Source of the DNA: Willaertia magna
Lineage: Eukaryota; Heterolobosea; Eutetramitea; Acrasida; Naegleriidae
Assembly: GCA_902984215.1 (NCBI GenBank)
Contig: CADWAF010000022.1
Location: 1-28,836 of the forward strand
DNA length: 28,836 bases
Reading direction: 5' to 3'
Under the pieces are notes generated by a model. That model saw nothing but the letters and a program-made list of their open reading frames with translations, did no database searches and was not told the origin of the DNA. How positions within the stretch are numbered: the first letter of the stretch is position 1; every line of letters starts with the position of its first letter. A program made the translations under genes and the position numbers. This document shows positions 7,899 to 18,100 of the stretch, in pieces.

Positions 7899-10043
7899 AT
7901 GCTCAAACGATTTGTGTATTCGCTTCCCTCAAAGAAAGTCTTTGGTCCACAAAGTTGCAAAAATTTAACAAAGATTACTTGTTTTCAATTCTATCGGACT
8001 TCACACTTGTTATGTAATTCTCAAGATAGTTTTTCACCACAAAAGAAAACCTTTAAATTGAAAGGAAAATCTGATACTGTTGGAACAAAAGAATTAAACG
8101 ATATTGAAATTACAGATTTTGAATTAAAAGAAGCAAAAAAAGAAGTAATCGAAATAATATTCCGTCTTTTCTCTGCTAGGTCTCGTGATACAGAAAGTGC
8201 TAGATTATATTTAAAAACTTGGATTAATGAAATTTATCCTAGAGAACGTAAAGAAAAAACTGAAGTTGAACACTTTTTAGATTTTTTACTTTTTGGTTAT
8301 TATGGCCAATCGTGTAAAAGAATTCCAAGCGAAATGAATGAAAGTATGGAATCATTAGTTGCATCTATTGACACATTTGATAAATTATTCTTATATGAAG
8401 AAGGATTTGATAAAAACTTTAACAAAGAAGATGAAGAAAAATATGAAAATGAATGTTTTAATTATTCAACAAAACTATTTGAGAAAAATGTTTTTGAAGA
8501 AATGATTCATAAAAGAAATCCTTTAAAAACAAATTTAGTTAAAAATATAATTGAATTTATTAAAAATAATGTTAAAGAATTAGAAGAATATTTACCAAAT
8601 AATAATAATAATTTAAATAATGTAAATGATGAAATGGCAAATCAAAATAGAAAGAAAATGCTTGAAATTTATGATTTTTCAAATATTAACACATCAATAG
8701 ACATTGCTGGATTAGTTTATCGTATCTTATCCTGTTATTATTTTGATTGTTATCTATTTGGTTCAGCTAGAACTCAAGACTTTCAAAATTTAAATGATAA
8801 ATTTGCTTATTCAAGTTTCTTAAGAGCATTTACATTAAGTGAAGCTGATAATAGATGTTTATTAATTATTGCACAAATGAATGAAGCTATAATAGGTAAT
8901 AATAGCACTGCTTCTAATGAAAGAAATAAAGCAGAATTAGCTTATCAATTACTTGTAGATAATAATCCAAATGATCCAGATGTTTTAAATAATGCAGGAG
9001 GTTTTTATTTAAATAGAAAACAAAATCCAGAGAAAGCAAAACAATATCTTTTAAGAGCATTAGAAATTAATCCAAATCATTCTGTTGCATTAGCTAATTA
9101 TGCTCAAATAGTAGGCGCAGAAGATTTAATTGGAGATAAAGCAATTGATTTATTTGAAAGATCAATTTCAATTGTACCAAATGATTATTCTACTTTATCA
9201 AAGTATGCAAGTTATTTATTAAGCAGAGGTTTACTTGGTTTTGAGAATGAATCTTTAAGAACTGTTAAGAAAGCAAGGGATTTATTTAAACGTAGTTTAC
9301 AAATATTCCCTTTCCAAAGTGCTTCAATTTTAAGTAATTATGCTCATGCTGAATATGTTTCTGGAAATATAATTGATTCTAAAAGAGCATTTGAAGAAGC
9401 AATTAAAGTTTATGAAAGTGAAAAGGAAACTTCTACTGATCCTCTTTTACAATATGCTGATTTCTTATGTGGTACTTATGCTTCCGACAATGCGAGTCAA
9501 TTGGAGAAGGCTAAATCTTTTATTGAGAAGGCTTTAAAGATTGGATTCCAAGTATCTCAACAAGAATTAGTTGCAATGGATATTATGGCTACAATCTATG
9601 CAAAGTTAGGTGATTTAAAGAAGGCTGAAAAGGTTTATAAAGATCTTCTTGTTAAGTATCCAAACGATGAAAGAGATATTCTTAGAAAGTATTGTAACTT
9701 TACCATTGAATATTTAAAGGATGGAAAGAAATTAAGAAAATTAGCAAAGAAATTAGCATCAGTTATTGAGAAACAATATGAAAAGGGAGAAATAGACAAG
9801 GAATTAAAAGATCTCTTTTTCAATCCTTCTTTCTATGGAGCATATCTGAAAAAGGCAGATGAACTTGAAAATATCACCACTAGCGGTAATGGTGAGGAAA
9901 TAATGAAGAAGGCCAGAAAACCAAGAACGACAACCACTACATCTACTGATAGCAGCAGTAATAACACTGAAGAAGAAAAGAAAGAACCTAAAAAGAGGGG
10001 AAGACCACCAAAAAAGGTTGAAAGTGTCAGTAAAATAGTATAA
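7899..10043 (+). CDS. TPR-repeat protein with C-terminal AT-hook
   Basis: This single-exon protein has 714 residues. The N-terminal 50 are basic, Ser/Phe-rich and almost free of acidic residues, which could be a mitochondrial targeting peptide. Residues 60-340 are mixed helical with an Asn-rich patch at 234-245. Residues 343-595 contain at least five TPR-like helix pairs, for example PEKAKQYLLRALEINPNHSVALANYA (pattern at 377-402), GDKAIDLFERSISIVPND (412-429) and GDLKKAEKVYKDLLVKYPND (571-590). The extreme C-terminus has a Thr/Ser/Glu-rich linker and an AT-hook-type KKRGRPPKK (698-706). No specific family was recognised. Its stop is six bases from the stop of the convergent GTPase gene. Confidence 0.75.
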   Translation: MLKRFVYSLPSKKVFGPQSCKNLTKITCFQFYRTSHLLCNSQDSFSPQKKTFKLKGKSDTVGTKELNDIEITDFELKEAKKEVIEIIFRLFSARSRDTESARLYLKTWINEIYPRERKEKTEVEHFLDFLLFGYYGQSCKRIPSEMNESMESLVASIDTFDKLFLYEEGFDKNFNKEDEEKYENECFNYSTKLFEKNVFEEMIHKRNPLKTNLVKNIIEFIKNNVKELEEYLPNNNNNLNNVNDEMANQNRKKMLEIYDFSNINTSIDIAGLVYRILSCYYFDCYLFGSARTQDFQNLNDKFAYSSFLRAFTLSEADNRCLLIIAQMNEAIIGNNSTASNERNKAELAYQLLVDNNPNDPDVLNNAGGFYLNRKQNPEKAKQYLLRALEINPNHSVALANYAQIVGAEDLIGDKAIDLFERSISIVPNDYSTLSKYASYLLSRGLLGFENESLRTVKKARDLFKRSLQIFPFQSASILSNYAHAEYVSGNIIDSKRAFEEAIKVYESEKETSTDPLLQYADFLCGTYASDNASQLEKAKSFIEKALKIGFQVSQQELVAMDIMATIYAKLGDLKKAEKVYKDLLVKYPNDERDILRKYCNFTIEYLKDGKKLRKLAKKLASVIEKQYEKGEIDKELKDLFFNPSFYGAYLKKADELENITTSGNGEEIMKKARKPRTTTTTSTDSSSNNTEEEKKEPKKRGRPPKKVESVSKIV

Positions 10044-10049
10044 AATTAT

Positions 10050-10709
10050 TTATTTCTTTCTTACATAAAAGTGATCATTTACAATACTTTTAATTGCATG
10101 AGTAAATACTTCTTTAACACCAGTTCCTAAATCATAAACACTACATTCACAATACGTTGCTTTACAACTTTCAGCTAATTCTTTTCCTTCTTTTCTTTCA
10201 ATTACTAAATTTTGGAATTTATGGTCATCTCTTAAATCTATTTTTGTACAACAAATTACAATTTTAGCATTAGGTTGTAATAATTTAACTTCTGGAATCC
10301 ATTTTAATTTTACATTTTCGAATTGTTGACGTGAAACCGATGAATAACAAATTATAAATACATCTGTATTTGGATAATTTAATTTAGTTCTATATCTATC
10401 ATACATTTCAGATCCATTTGTATCTGATATTGTTAATTGTATTTCTTTATCTTGGTGTGATGCTATTTATTTTAAGTAATTTCCTTTATTTATTTACTTA
10501 CTCTTTGTCACTATCTCTTCTAATGTATTACCACTCACTTCTTTATCTTCGTTTTCTAGAAAAGATAAAATCAAACCGGTTTTACCGCTTTTAGGATTTC
10601 CTACAACACATATTTTAATTTCTTTCTTTTCTTCTACAGCAACACTACCACGAACTGATAGTCTTCTGCTGGAACTATTAGCGTTCAATTTGTTTTTACT
10701 ATTATTCAT
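10050..10709 (-). CDS. Atypical Rho-family GTPase with Rnd-like switch substitutions, two exons
   Basis: Exon 1 is 10709-10502, the intron is 10501-10463 (39 nt, GTAAGT...ATAG) and exon 2 is 10462-10050. The product has 206 residues. A basic Ser/Asn N-terminal extension of about 30 precedes the fold. The P-loop is GNPKSGKT (37-44), G3 is DTNGSE (83-88), G4 is TKID followed by LRDD (142-149), and G5 is CSVYD (176-180). YPNTDVFIICYS and the TKxDLRDD run place it in the Rho group. Compared with Rac, Gly12 is Pro39, Ala13 is Lys40 and the catalytic Gln61 is Ser87. Rnd proteins carry comparable changes (P-loop Ser/Gln, Ser at Gln61) and are GTP-bound without hydrolysis. The end, FYVRKK, has no CAAX box, so prenylation is unlikely. 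GTPase deficiency is inferred. Confidence 0.85.
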
Positions 10710-10778
10710 TTTTTTTTATTGTTGTGATGGTTGATTTTTGACAGACAACATCAATACCAAATTGTGCCAGCTTTCACG

Positions 10779-10788
10779 TTTTGGCGGG
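10779..10788 (+). promoter_or_regulatory. E2F-like motif upstream of the atypical GTPase gene
   Basis: TTTTGGCGGG occurs once in the 116-bp gap before the GTPase gene, 70 to 79 bp upstream of its ATG. It fits the animal/plant E2F core TTTSGCG(G/C). A single match in one gap may be chance. Confidence 0.25.
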
Positions 10789-10825
10789 CAGTAAATTACG
10801 ACTTTTTAAAAAGAATAGAATTTTA

Positions 10826-13800
10826 TTAAACATAATATTCATCATTATCATTCTCTTTCATTTCAATATAATTCATTAATTCATCCATTAAAGGCTTCCT
10901 AATTACACTTCCTGCCCTCATCCCAGAAGAACCATTCACCACATAATTACTATCATTAATTTCAATTGCACCACTACTATTACTACTATTATTAATAGAT
11001 ATAGTACTATTATTTGATACTGTTGAAGACATGACAGTATTAGCACGTTGTTTATAAAAATTTAATCTTGAAGAAAACTTTGATAAAACATTTTGTTGGA
11101 AACGAGTTGCATAGAATTGAGGTTCAACACTTGATATTCCTTTTGGATCTTTTCTTAAGAATTTAGTTTTAATAAATGTTTCTAATTTCTTATTTAAATT
11201 AAATTCTTGTAAAATATCAATAATAGAAATGTATAAAATAACTCTTCTATTGTAAACAACATCAACATCTACAGCTTCAATACCACCTTTATAATTTTTA
11301 TAAAAAGGTTGATAAATAGGTATAGTTTTATTATCATTATCTAAATAATGTATAGTTGGATCATCTTCTATAATACCAATTAATAAACTATAATCCATAA
11401 TATTTAAAGATTTTAAAAAGTTACTATCTATATTTATTTGATTAATTAATTGTAAATAAATATTATTATCTTCAAGAACTAATTTTCTTTTTCTATGAAA
11501 ATCATAATCTAATAATAAAGAATTAATTGGATAACCTTCATCTTGAAATGTTATTGTTTGTTTAGATAAAGTATTTAAATATTGATGATGTTTCTTTACT
11601 TTTAAATTAGATCTATTAATCCAACTACCTTTTAAATCAAATTTACATAAAATTGATGTATTTTCAAATTGATGTGATATATTCTCTTTTTTTAAATTAT
11701 TTATATTTAATGCATTATTTATTACAATAAATTTAATTTTAAAACTTTCAGTCATTTTTAATTCATAAATACCAAATATTTTCATTATAAATGTATCTTT
11801 AAATGTTGTATAATGTTTATAAAATAATTTAATATTCTCTAATAATAATTTTAATTCATCATTTGTAATTGTTTTAATCATAAATTGTGAATCATAAGTA
11901 AATAAAAAGAAACTACCTGATTTACCTTCACTAAAATTATTTCTAACAGATTCTAATATAACAGATGTTGGTTCAAATGATCTTTTATATCCATCTAATA
12001 ATTGTTTTATTCTTTCATTATTTTCATTATCTTCTTGTTGTGATTGTTGAATGTAATGATGAAATCTTAATTGATGAAATACTAATGGATAATATTCAGT
12101 TATTGAAATTAAATGTTTAGTTAATCCACAAAATATATTTTTATATTCTTTATTTGCATGTGTTGATGAAAATAATATTTTATTCATTCTTTCATTTAAA
12201 TAATCATTATTACTATTTAGGGAATTAAATAAAATATTATCACTCATATCACTATATTTACTACTTTTAAATAAATTTAAATTTTCATTTTCATTATTAA
12301 AACTAATATTTGTATTTAAAGTTGTATTTCTTTTAATTAAATTACTATAATTTAAAGAATAATTTAAAGAATGTTGAGTTGCAAATAAAATACAAAATAT
12401 TAAATCTCTTCTAATCATATAATCTACACAAATATTTGACAAATCATCTTCAAATAATTTTCTATCTTGTCTTTCTAAAAACTTAAAGAATTTAATTTGT
12501 TCTTCTTCTGGTTCTTCCATAATACCTTCAAATAATTTTAATAAATCAATATTATTCTTTTTATATAAATTATCTAATTCTTCCATTTCATCATCATTTG
12601 ATCTACCATCACCACCATTAATCCATTGTAAATATAAAGGATTCTTAGAAGATGTATCACTTGTATTTCTAGAAGCTACTTTTAAACCTTTAATTCTATC
12701 AATTATATTTATACCATTTTCATTTTCAGTTAACATTAATAAAAATTCATAAAATCTTTTAAAATGTCTTTTAATAATTAAATCAGATAATAAAATTAAA
12801 GCAAGAAATACACCTGCCAAACTATGAAATGTAATAACTAAAGTAAAAGTACCTATAGCAGCTATTCCAATAATTAAAATAAATTCAGGTGCATTTAATT
12901 CATTAATATAACGTTGTAAAAAGAATTTAAATATTACATTATGAGGTAACATTATAATTACAGATAAAGCAATAACAACACTAAATAAACATTGTCTAAT
13001 AATTATACCATTTCTTAAAGATTGAGTACCAGGTAAACCTTTTCTTAATTTTATCCAAATATAAATACAAATAATTATACTTATTATAGCTAATATACCA
13101 TTCATTAAATAAATTATAAAACTAGTATAATACATATCAACAAATAAAGAACATTTATCAATTAATTTTGGTGATAATCTTTTAGTTAATGGATCTTCTT
13201 CCCATTCAAAACTTTCAATTAAAATTGAAATTAAAAAACAAATTGATAAAAACCAAGTTAAAAAGTGAAATAAATAATGTAATTTTTTAGTTACTTTAAT
13301 TGGATTTCTAATAACTGTAACTAAATCTATAACAATACAAAATCCCCAGAAATAAGCTGCAAAATTAAATACATAATCTAATATAGTTGTTGCAACACAT
13401 AAATGTGATCCAAGAAAATCTCCAGGTGATTCAACAAAATTAAAGAAAAATACAATTAATATTATTAAATGTTTAATCATTACAAGTATTTCACAAATTG
13501 TAAAACTTATAATTAAATTATAGTTTTTTCTACTTCTTAATTCATATATACCTGTATATATTATTATATTTATAATTGATAATAATAAACATAATGTTGT
13601 AAATATTAATGCAAAATATCCAAATACATAATTAAATGTTGTAGTTTGTGCCCATAATTTTTGAAATATATCTGTACCATTTCTACTACTATTCGTATAA
13701 TTATTATTATCTATTTCATTATTTAATAGTGTTAAATTTGGTATTTCAATTTGATTCATTTCATTAATTATTGGAATGGTTTTTATAGTTAAAGAAGAAG

Positions 13801-14071
13801 TAAAACATGGAGAAGAAAAGAAGAATAGAAAAATAAATAAAAAAATAAATAAATTTTTTTTAAAGAGTGAATGTAAAGAAGATGTAGGAAAAAGTTGTTG
13901 AAAGATTCCACTATTAATCATTCTACCGCTGCGGTTCAGTAATAGACGATAATAAAAAGAAGTAAATTTATTCATCATCGTCTCACGATCATCTTTCATT
14001 TTTTTATTTTTTGTTGACGTGAAAATATGACAAACGTATAGAGATCTCCGGTTAATAGTTATCAAAAACAT
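10826..14071 (-). CDS. GPCR-PIPK: seven-transmembrane receptor fused to phosphatidylinositol phosphate kinase
   Basis: From ATG 14071 the protein has 1081 residues; ATGs at 13999 and 13921 are alternatives, and the last gives a conventional signal peptide. A hydrophobic run with FSSPCF (about 73-92) looks like a signal sequence. It is followed by an Asn-rich extracellular stretch with several N-x-S/T sites. Seven membrane helices span about 148-435. A cytosolic linker follows. The kinase begins near 645 (YYPLVFHQLRFHH). It has a G-loop GKSGSF (716-721) with Lys733 in MIKT, FDLKGSWINR (811-820), MDYSLLIGI (892-900), SIIDILQ (949-955) and YATRFQ (987-992) in the activation segment. These are the PIP-kinase signatures. 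The architecture is known from Dictyostelium RpkA and oomycete GKs. Its likely role is coupling an external cue to PIP2 synthesis; ligand and lipid product are unknown. Confidence 0.92.
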   Translation of the reverse strand: MFLITINRRSLYVCHIFTSTKNKKMKDDRETMMNKFTSFYYRLLLNRSGRMINSGIFQQLFPTSSLHSLFKKNLFIFLFIFLFFFSSPCFTSSLTIKTIPIINEMNQIEIPNLTLLNNEIDNNNYTNSSRNGTDIFQKLWAQTTTFNYVFGYFALIFTTLCLLLSIINIIIYTGIYELRSRKNYNLIISFTICEILVMIKHLIILIVFFFNFVESPGDFLGSHLCVATTILDYVFNFAAYFWGFCIVIDLVTVIRNPIKVTKKLHYLFHFLTWFLSICFLISILIESFEWEEDPLTKRLSPKLIDKCSLFVDMYYTSFIIYLMNGILAIISIIICIYIWIKLRKGLPGTQSLRNGIIIRQCLFSVVIALSVIIMLPHNVIFKFFLQRYINELNAPEFILIIGIAAIGTFTLVITFHSLAGVFLALILLSDLIIKRHFKRFYEFLLMLTENENGINIIDRIKGLKVASRNTSDTSSKNPLYLQWINGGDGRSNDDEMEELDNLYKKNNIDLLKLFEGIMEEPEEEQIKFFKFLERQDRKLFEDDLSNICVDYMIRRDLIFCILFATQHSLNYSLNYSNLIKRNTTLNTNISFNNENENLNLFKSSKYSDMSDNILFNSLNSNNDYLNERMNKILFSSTHANKEYKNIFCGLTKHLISITEYYPLVFHQLRFHHYIQQSQQEDNENNERIKQLLDGYKRSFEPTSVILESVRNNFSEGKSGSFFLFTYDSQFMIKTITNDELKLLLENIKLFYKHYTTFKDTFIMKIFGIYELKMTESFKIKFIVINNALNINNLKKENISHQFENTSILCKFDLKGSWINRSNLKVKKHHQYLNTLSKQTITFQDEGYPINSLLLDYDFHRKRKLVLEDNNIYLQLINQINIDSNFLKSLNIMDYSLLIGIIEDDPTIHYLDNDNKTIPIYQPFYKNYKGGIEAVDVDVVYNRRVILYISIIDILQEFNLNKKLETFIKTKFLRKDPKGISSVEPQFYATRFQQNVLSKFSSRLNFYKQRANTVMSSTVSNNSTISINNSSNSSGAIEINDSNYVVNGSSGMRAGSVIRKPLMDELMNYIEMKENDNDEYYV

Positions 14072-14128
14072 AGTCTGTTGCTTTGACAATTATTTTATTT
14101 TAAATTATTTATAAAGCATTAAAGGGAA

Positions 14129-15091
14129 TTACTGTGACAAACCCATACAAGCACTGCATTTAACACACTTCATATTGGATAGTTTTTCATTAATGGATTG
14201 TGTTTGAACGGCAATGCCTTCAAATTTCTTTTCTAAGGAAATACTTTTCGCATCTTCTCTTTGATGTAATTCTTTAAGGTTTGAATGAGTAGCCTTCATT
14301 TCTTCATATTTCTTCTTTACTTCTTCATTTACTGAATCTGAACATACAAAATGTTCTGCACTATTGTCGTCGCTAGTGTTCATAGAGTTATCATTTGGAG
14401 GACAATGTTTTTTTTCTGTTAATTCTTTTAGGCTATCGAGCTTTTGGTCTAACAATAACTTTTTCTCTTCTATTTCACCCTTTTTGGTATTTATTCTGGT
14501 CTTCCAATCATTTACCTCAATTTGTAATCTATTTAACTTTTCTATTTCTTCTCTTTTCTTATCAATTTCTTTAGAGTTTCTATTGTTGAGTAATTCTTCT
14601 TTTCTCTTTAATTCTGTTAATCTTCTTTTTAATGACTCTGTTTGTTTCTTTACAAAGAAGAAGTTATTGGCTTTAATCTTTGTAAACAAGATTGTATTCA
14701 ATTCATGAGTTTTATCAGATACCTCCTTGGTTGAGTTTTGGTACTCAGCCTTAGCCTGATCTAATAACCTTTGAAATTCTTCAATTTTCTAGTGAAGAGT
14801 AAAAGGAAAGTTGCTGCTATACAGTAGAGCACTAATACTTACAGCCTTAGATGTTTTCAAAGTTGCTTTAAGTTCTTTGTTTGAATTTTGTATGTTGTCT
14901 CTGGGAACTTCTGACTGTAAAATTGACTCAGAAAGAGCCTGATTTCTCTTTTCTATTTCATTAATTTCTCTTTCTACTTGCTCTTTATTTCTATACAATT
15001 CTTGTTGCTTTTGTCTCTCTTTTTCAATATTAACCTCTTCTTCTTTGTTGATAGCTTCTAAGGCTTGTATCTGTTTTATAATTTGATCCAT
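14129..15091 (-). CDS. Coiled-coil protein of unknown function, two exons
   Basis: Exon 1 is 15091-14843, the intron is 14842-14789 (54 nt, GTAAGT...CTAG) and exon 2 is 14788-14129. The product has 302 residues from ATG 15091; the TTG-led frame extends six codons further. It is almost wholly Glu/Lys/Gln-rich heptad-like helix (about 1-205), broken by an Asn/Ser/Pro-rich stretch containing CPPND, then resumes. It ends with CVKCSACMGLSQ, a Cys-x2-Cys-x2-Cys cluster that could bind metal or form disulfides. No family was recognised; it could be a structural, kinetochore or basal-body protein. It sits 67 bp downstream of INTS3 on the same strand and 57 bp ahead of the GPCR-PIPK ATG. Confidence 0.7.
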
Positions 15092-15158
15092 TCGAGCTAC
15101 TTTTTTCAAAATTGATTTGTAACAAAAGAAGTTATAATATTGTATTTTACAAGTTTTT

Positions 15159-18100
15159 CTATCTTCTTTTATTTCTTCTCATTTGGCGCCTCCTTGAGTT
15201 TGATTTAATATTGTCTAATGCTCTTGCTTCTGGGTCTTCATCGTCATTGTGATCTTCGTTATCGTCTTCATCTTCATTTTGCTTTTTTCTTCGTTTTTTA
15301 TTGTCTTTTTCCTCTTCTTCCTCCTCTTCTAGAAATACTTCATCCCCATCATCATTTTCATCCTCATTTTCTTCTTCGCTGTCATCATTTTGTTTTCGTT
15401 TTGTACTGTTATTTCTTTTTATTACTCTTCTTCTAGCGTTCTTAGAATTGTTTTTTTCTTCTTCTTCTTCCTCTTTCATTTTACTACTTCCATTATTTGT
15501 TATCTCTTGTTTGACTGGTTGAGTATTAATTGTTTCATTCTTCTTAGGTGGTGTTGTTTCGGTTGGTTCTTCATTAATCTCAGCATATTGCGTATCATCC
15601 TCTTCTTCTTCTCCTTGATCAAAATCTCCAATTAATTGTGTGAAAATAAATTTAAGCTTTTTACTTTTCACTGTCGCCTTCATTTTCCTTAACTGTTTTA
15701 AAAAGTTTTCACATTCGAATAGTAGGAGGTGATTGTTGGATGAAAGAGGCATTGAGTACAAAGAGTGATTAGTTAAAAGTTTCATGTTATACAAATGTAA
15801 TAAAACACTATAGGACATATCTGTATCTATTTTGTTAGTTTCTGTTCCCGTTTTTTCTAATGTCAGCTCTTGCAAAACCCTAATGAAATGTTTTTCGGTT
15901 ATCTCAAGTAAATATCCATCATTCTTAATGTATTGATTCTGTAGATAATGATGAAGTAAAGTAGAAGGGAAATGTTTAAACTTATCATAAGGTAAAGTTA
16001 CAATATCATATATAAAATCATAAGTAAATAGAGGCTCTCCTTCTGGATGTATAGCAGCCATCTTTTGAACCATAGTCAACAAAGTGTCAAAATATATTTC
16101 ATGTAGTGGTAGGGTATTGATTAAAGATCGTATGAATTGTCCATAATTAAACTTATAATTTAGTTCGTGGTTTGGTTTGGGTTCTTCTTCATTATTTTCT
16201 TCTTGTTGACAGTTATTTAAGCAATACAGTGAATGATTGTAACATATTTCATTGACCATTAAATTCCAAAACATTTGACATTCGTAATCATCTGAAAAGT
16301 GGTCACTTATATTCTGTATCATTACTAGTGCTTGATTAACGTAATCCATGTTCATAAGATTTTGTGTTGGCAGATTTCCAGTTGTAGAATTAGGAGTGGT
16401 AGTATTAGTGGCTGCTTTCTTTTGTTTTCCTTGTGAAAAAAGTATTTTCAGTCGACCATTTTGTACAAAATTATTTACATATTGTAATTCATATGGATAT
16501 AATTTAGTTATAAGTAATTTATAAATCTCTTCCTTATTTCTATGTATATAATGTGAGAAGTCTCTCGAAAGAACAGGAAGTAAAGAAATAAATAAAAGAT
16601 GATTTTCTTCTAAGCAAGTAGTAATATCTTTGATAAATATTTGGTCTGCAGTTGCTGGAGAAGGATCCAATGAATAAGAGGATCTTCTTGTACTAAGGCC
16701 CCATTCAAAGAATGTAGAATAAGCACTTTTGTATTTAAAGTTGTAGCTATTGATCAATGCTCCCATCAAAAGATCAACAGACGCCGATTTTAAAAGTTCT
16801 AACTCCTCAATTTTGTCACTGTATATCTTAATTATATAAAAACATAATATTCTATATCCCATAGAGGCATCTGATTTTGTAGCAAATTTTACGAAATGTG
16901 TAAACTTTTCGTTTAGCCGCTTTTTCTTAGATCTTTCTGTCTGTGCACTGTCTTTTTGAGATGTTAATGTAGGAATTACTTGCTTAAAGATACACTCTAT
17001 TAAATGAAAAGATAATGTATGTTGACTTTTTAAAAGTACTCTCTCAAAGTGTTCTCTTTCTTCATCGCCTTTTTCTTTTAACATTGTTTGAATAACTATA
17101 GAGTGATGAGAAGCAAATTGATTATTATTATTTGGTTGTTGATTAGCAAAATTAGTTTGGAATTCAAAACTTAATAATTTAACTAAAAAAGTGGCAAGTA
17201 CTTGTATATCTCCTATTTGTTGAGGGGAAGTGTTATTTGCAAAACTTTCAACTATTTCTGTTATTAATTGCTTACACTTCTTTCTGGTCTCTTCTATGTC
17301 AGAATTTTCTTCATTGCTATTAGATATTAATTCTAAATATTCTGATACTGATTTACTTAAATTTGTAAGTGAAGGCTCGAATGATTCCAACACTTTCCCA
17401 TTGGTAGTTCCTTTGTTTGTCTTGATCAATTCCTCAATTAAATCTCTTACATTCTTTACTTCAGTGCTTTCTGGTTTGGTATTATTCAAATATGGTTTTT
17501 TATCAATACTTTCAAAAGGTTGTGCTCTAGATGGTGAAGTTGGTGATTTGGAATTTTGAACTATTGTTGTAGAAGGAGACCCTACCTTTAATGTTGGTAA
17601 CTTTCCTGGTTGAGGATTAGGAGGTTTAGTACTAGGTGATACTTCGGTTGGGAATGTAGGTACTGTTGGATTCATTGGAGGTGAAACCTTGTTATTTGTC
17701 TTAGTTGGTGAGGAAAAAGGAGGAGTAACCTTAGTACCAGGAATGTTAGTATTGCCAACGTCAGAAGTTGTAGTAATTATTGGAGGTGGAGTAGTGGTTG
17801 GTAATGGAACATTAGGAGTTGGTGCAATTCCATTCGAAACTACAGGAGTGGAAGTATTGAGTTGTACATTGGTTGAAGAACTTCCAACTAAATATCTTTT
17901 AATTTTATCTCTTCTTTCTGGATCTATCTTATTGTTTTCTGAAAGAACAGAAGGTGTATGTATTATTCCAAACTCAACAATTTTTGAAGTACAATATTGT
18001 AAGGAAGATATGATTGTTTGTTTAGCAACTCCAAGATATAATTGATCATTTGGTTGTTTCTCAGTATAATAAAAGATGCAATCAAGGAGTGAATTTGTTA

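Noticed and set aside
10826..14071. Stop-codon or code reassignment suggested by the A/T-rich genes
   Set aside because: TAA, TAG and TGA all end conserved genes at expected places in the window. The one internal TAA in a conserved frame is in a gene with another lesion.
14364..14708. 114-codon + strand ORF
   Set aside because: It is the antisense of the coiled-coil gene's Lys/Glu-rich exon, with no domain and Phe/Ser-biased composition.
15218..15635. Several overlapping + strand ORFs rich in Ser, Phe and Leu
   Set aside because: They are the antisense of the Glu/Asp/Lys-rich tail of INTS3, which lacks stop-producing complements. They are shadows, not genes.
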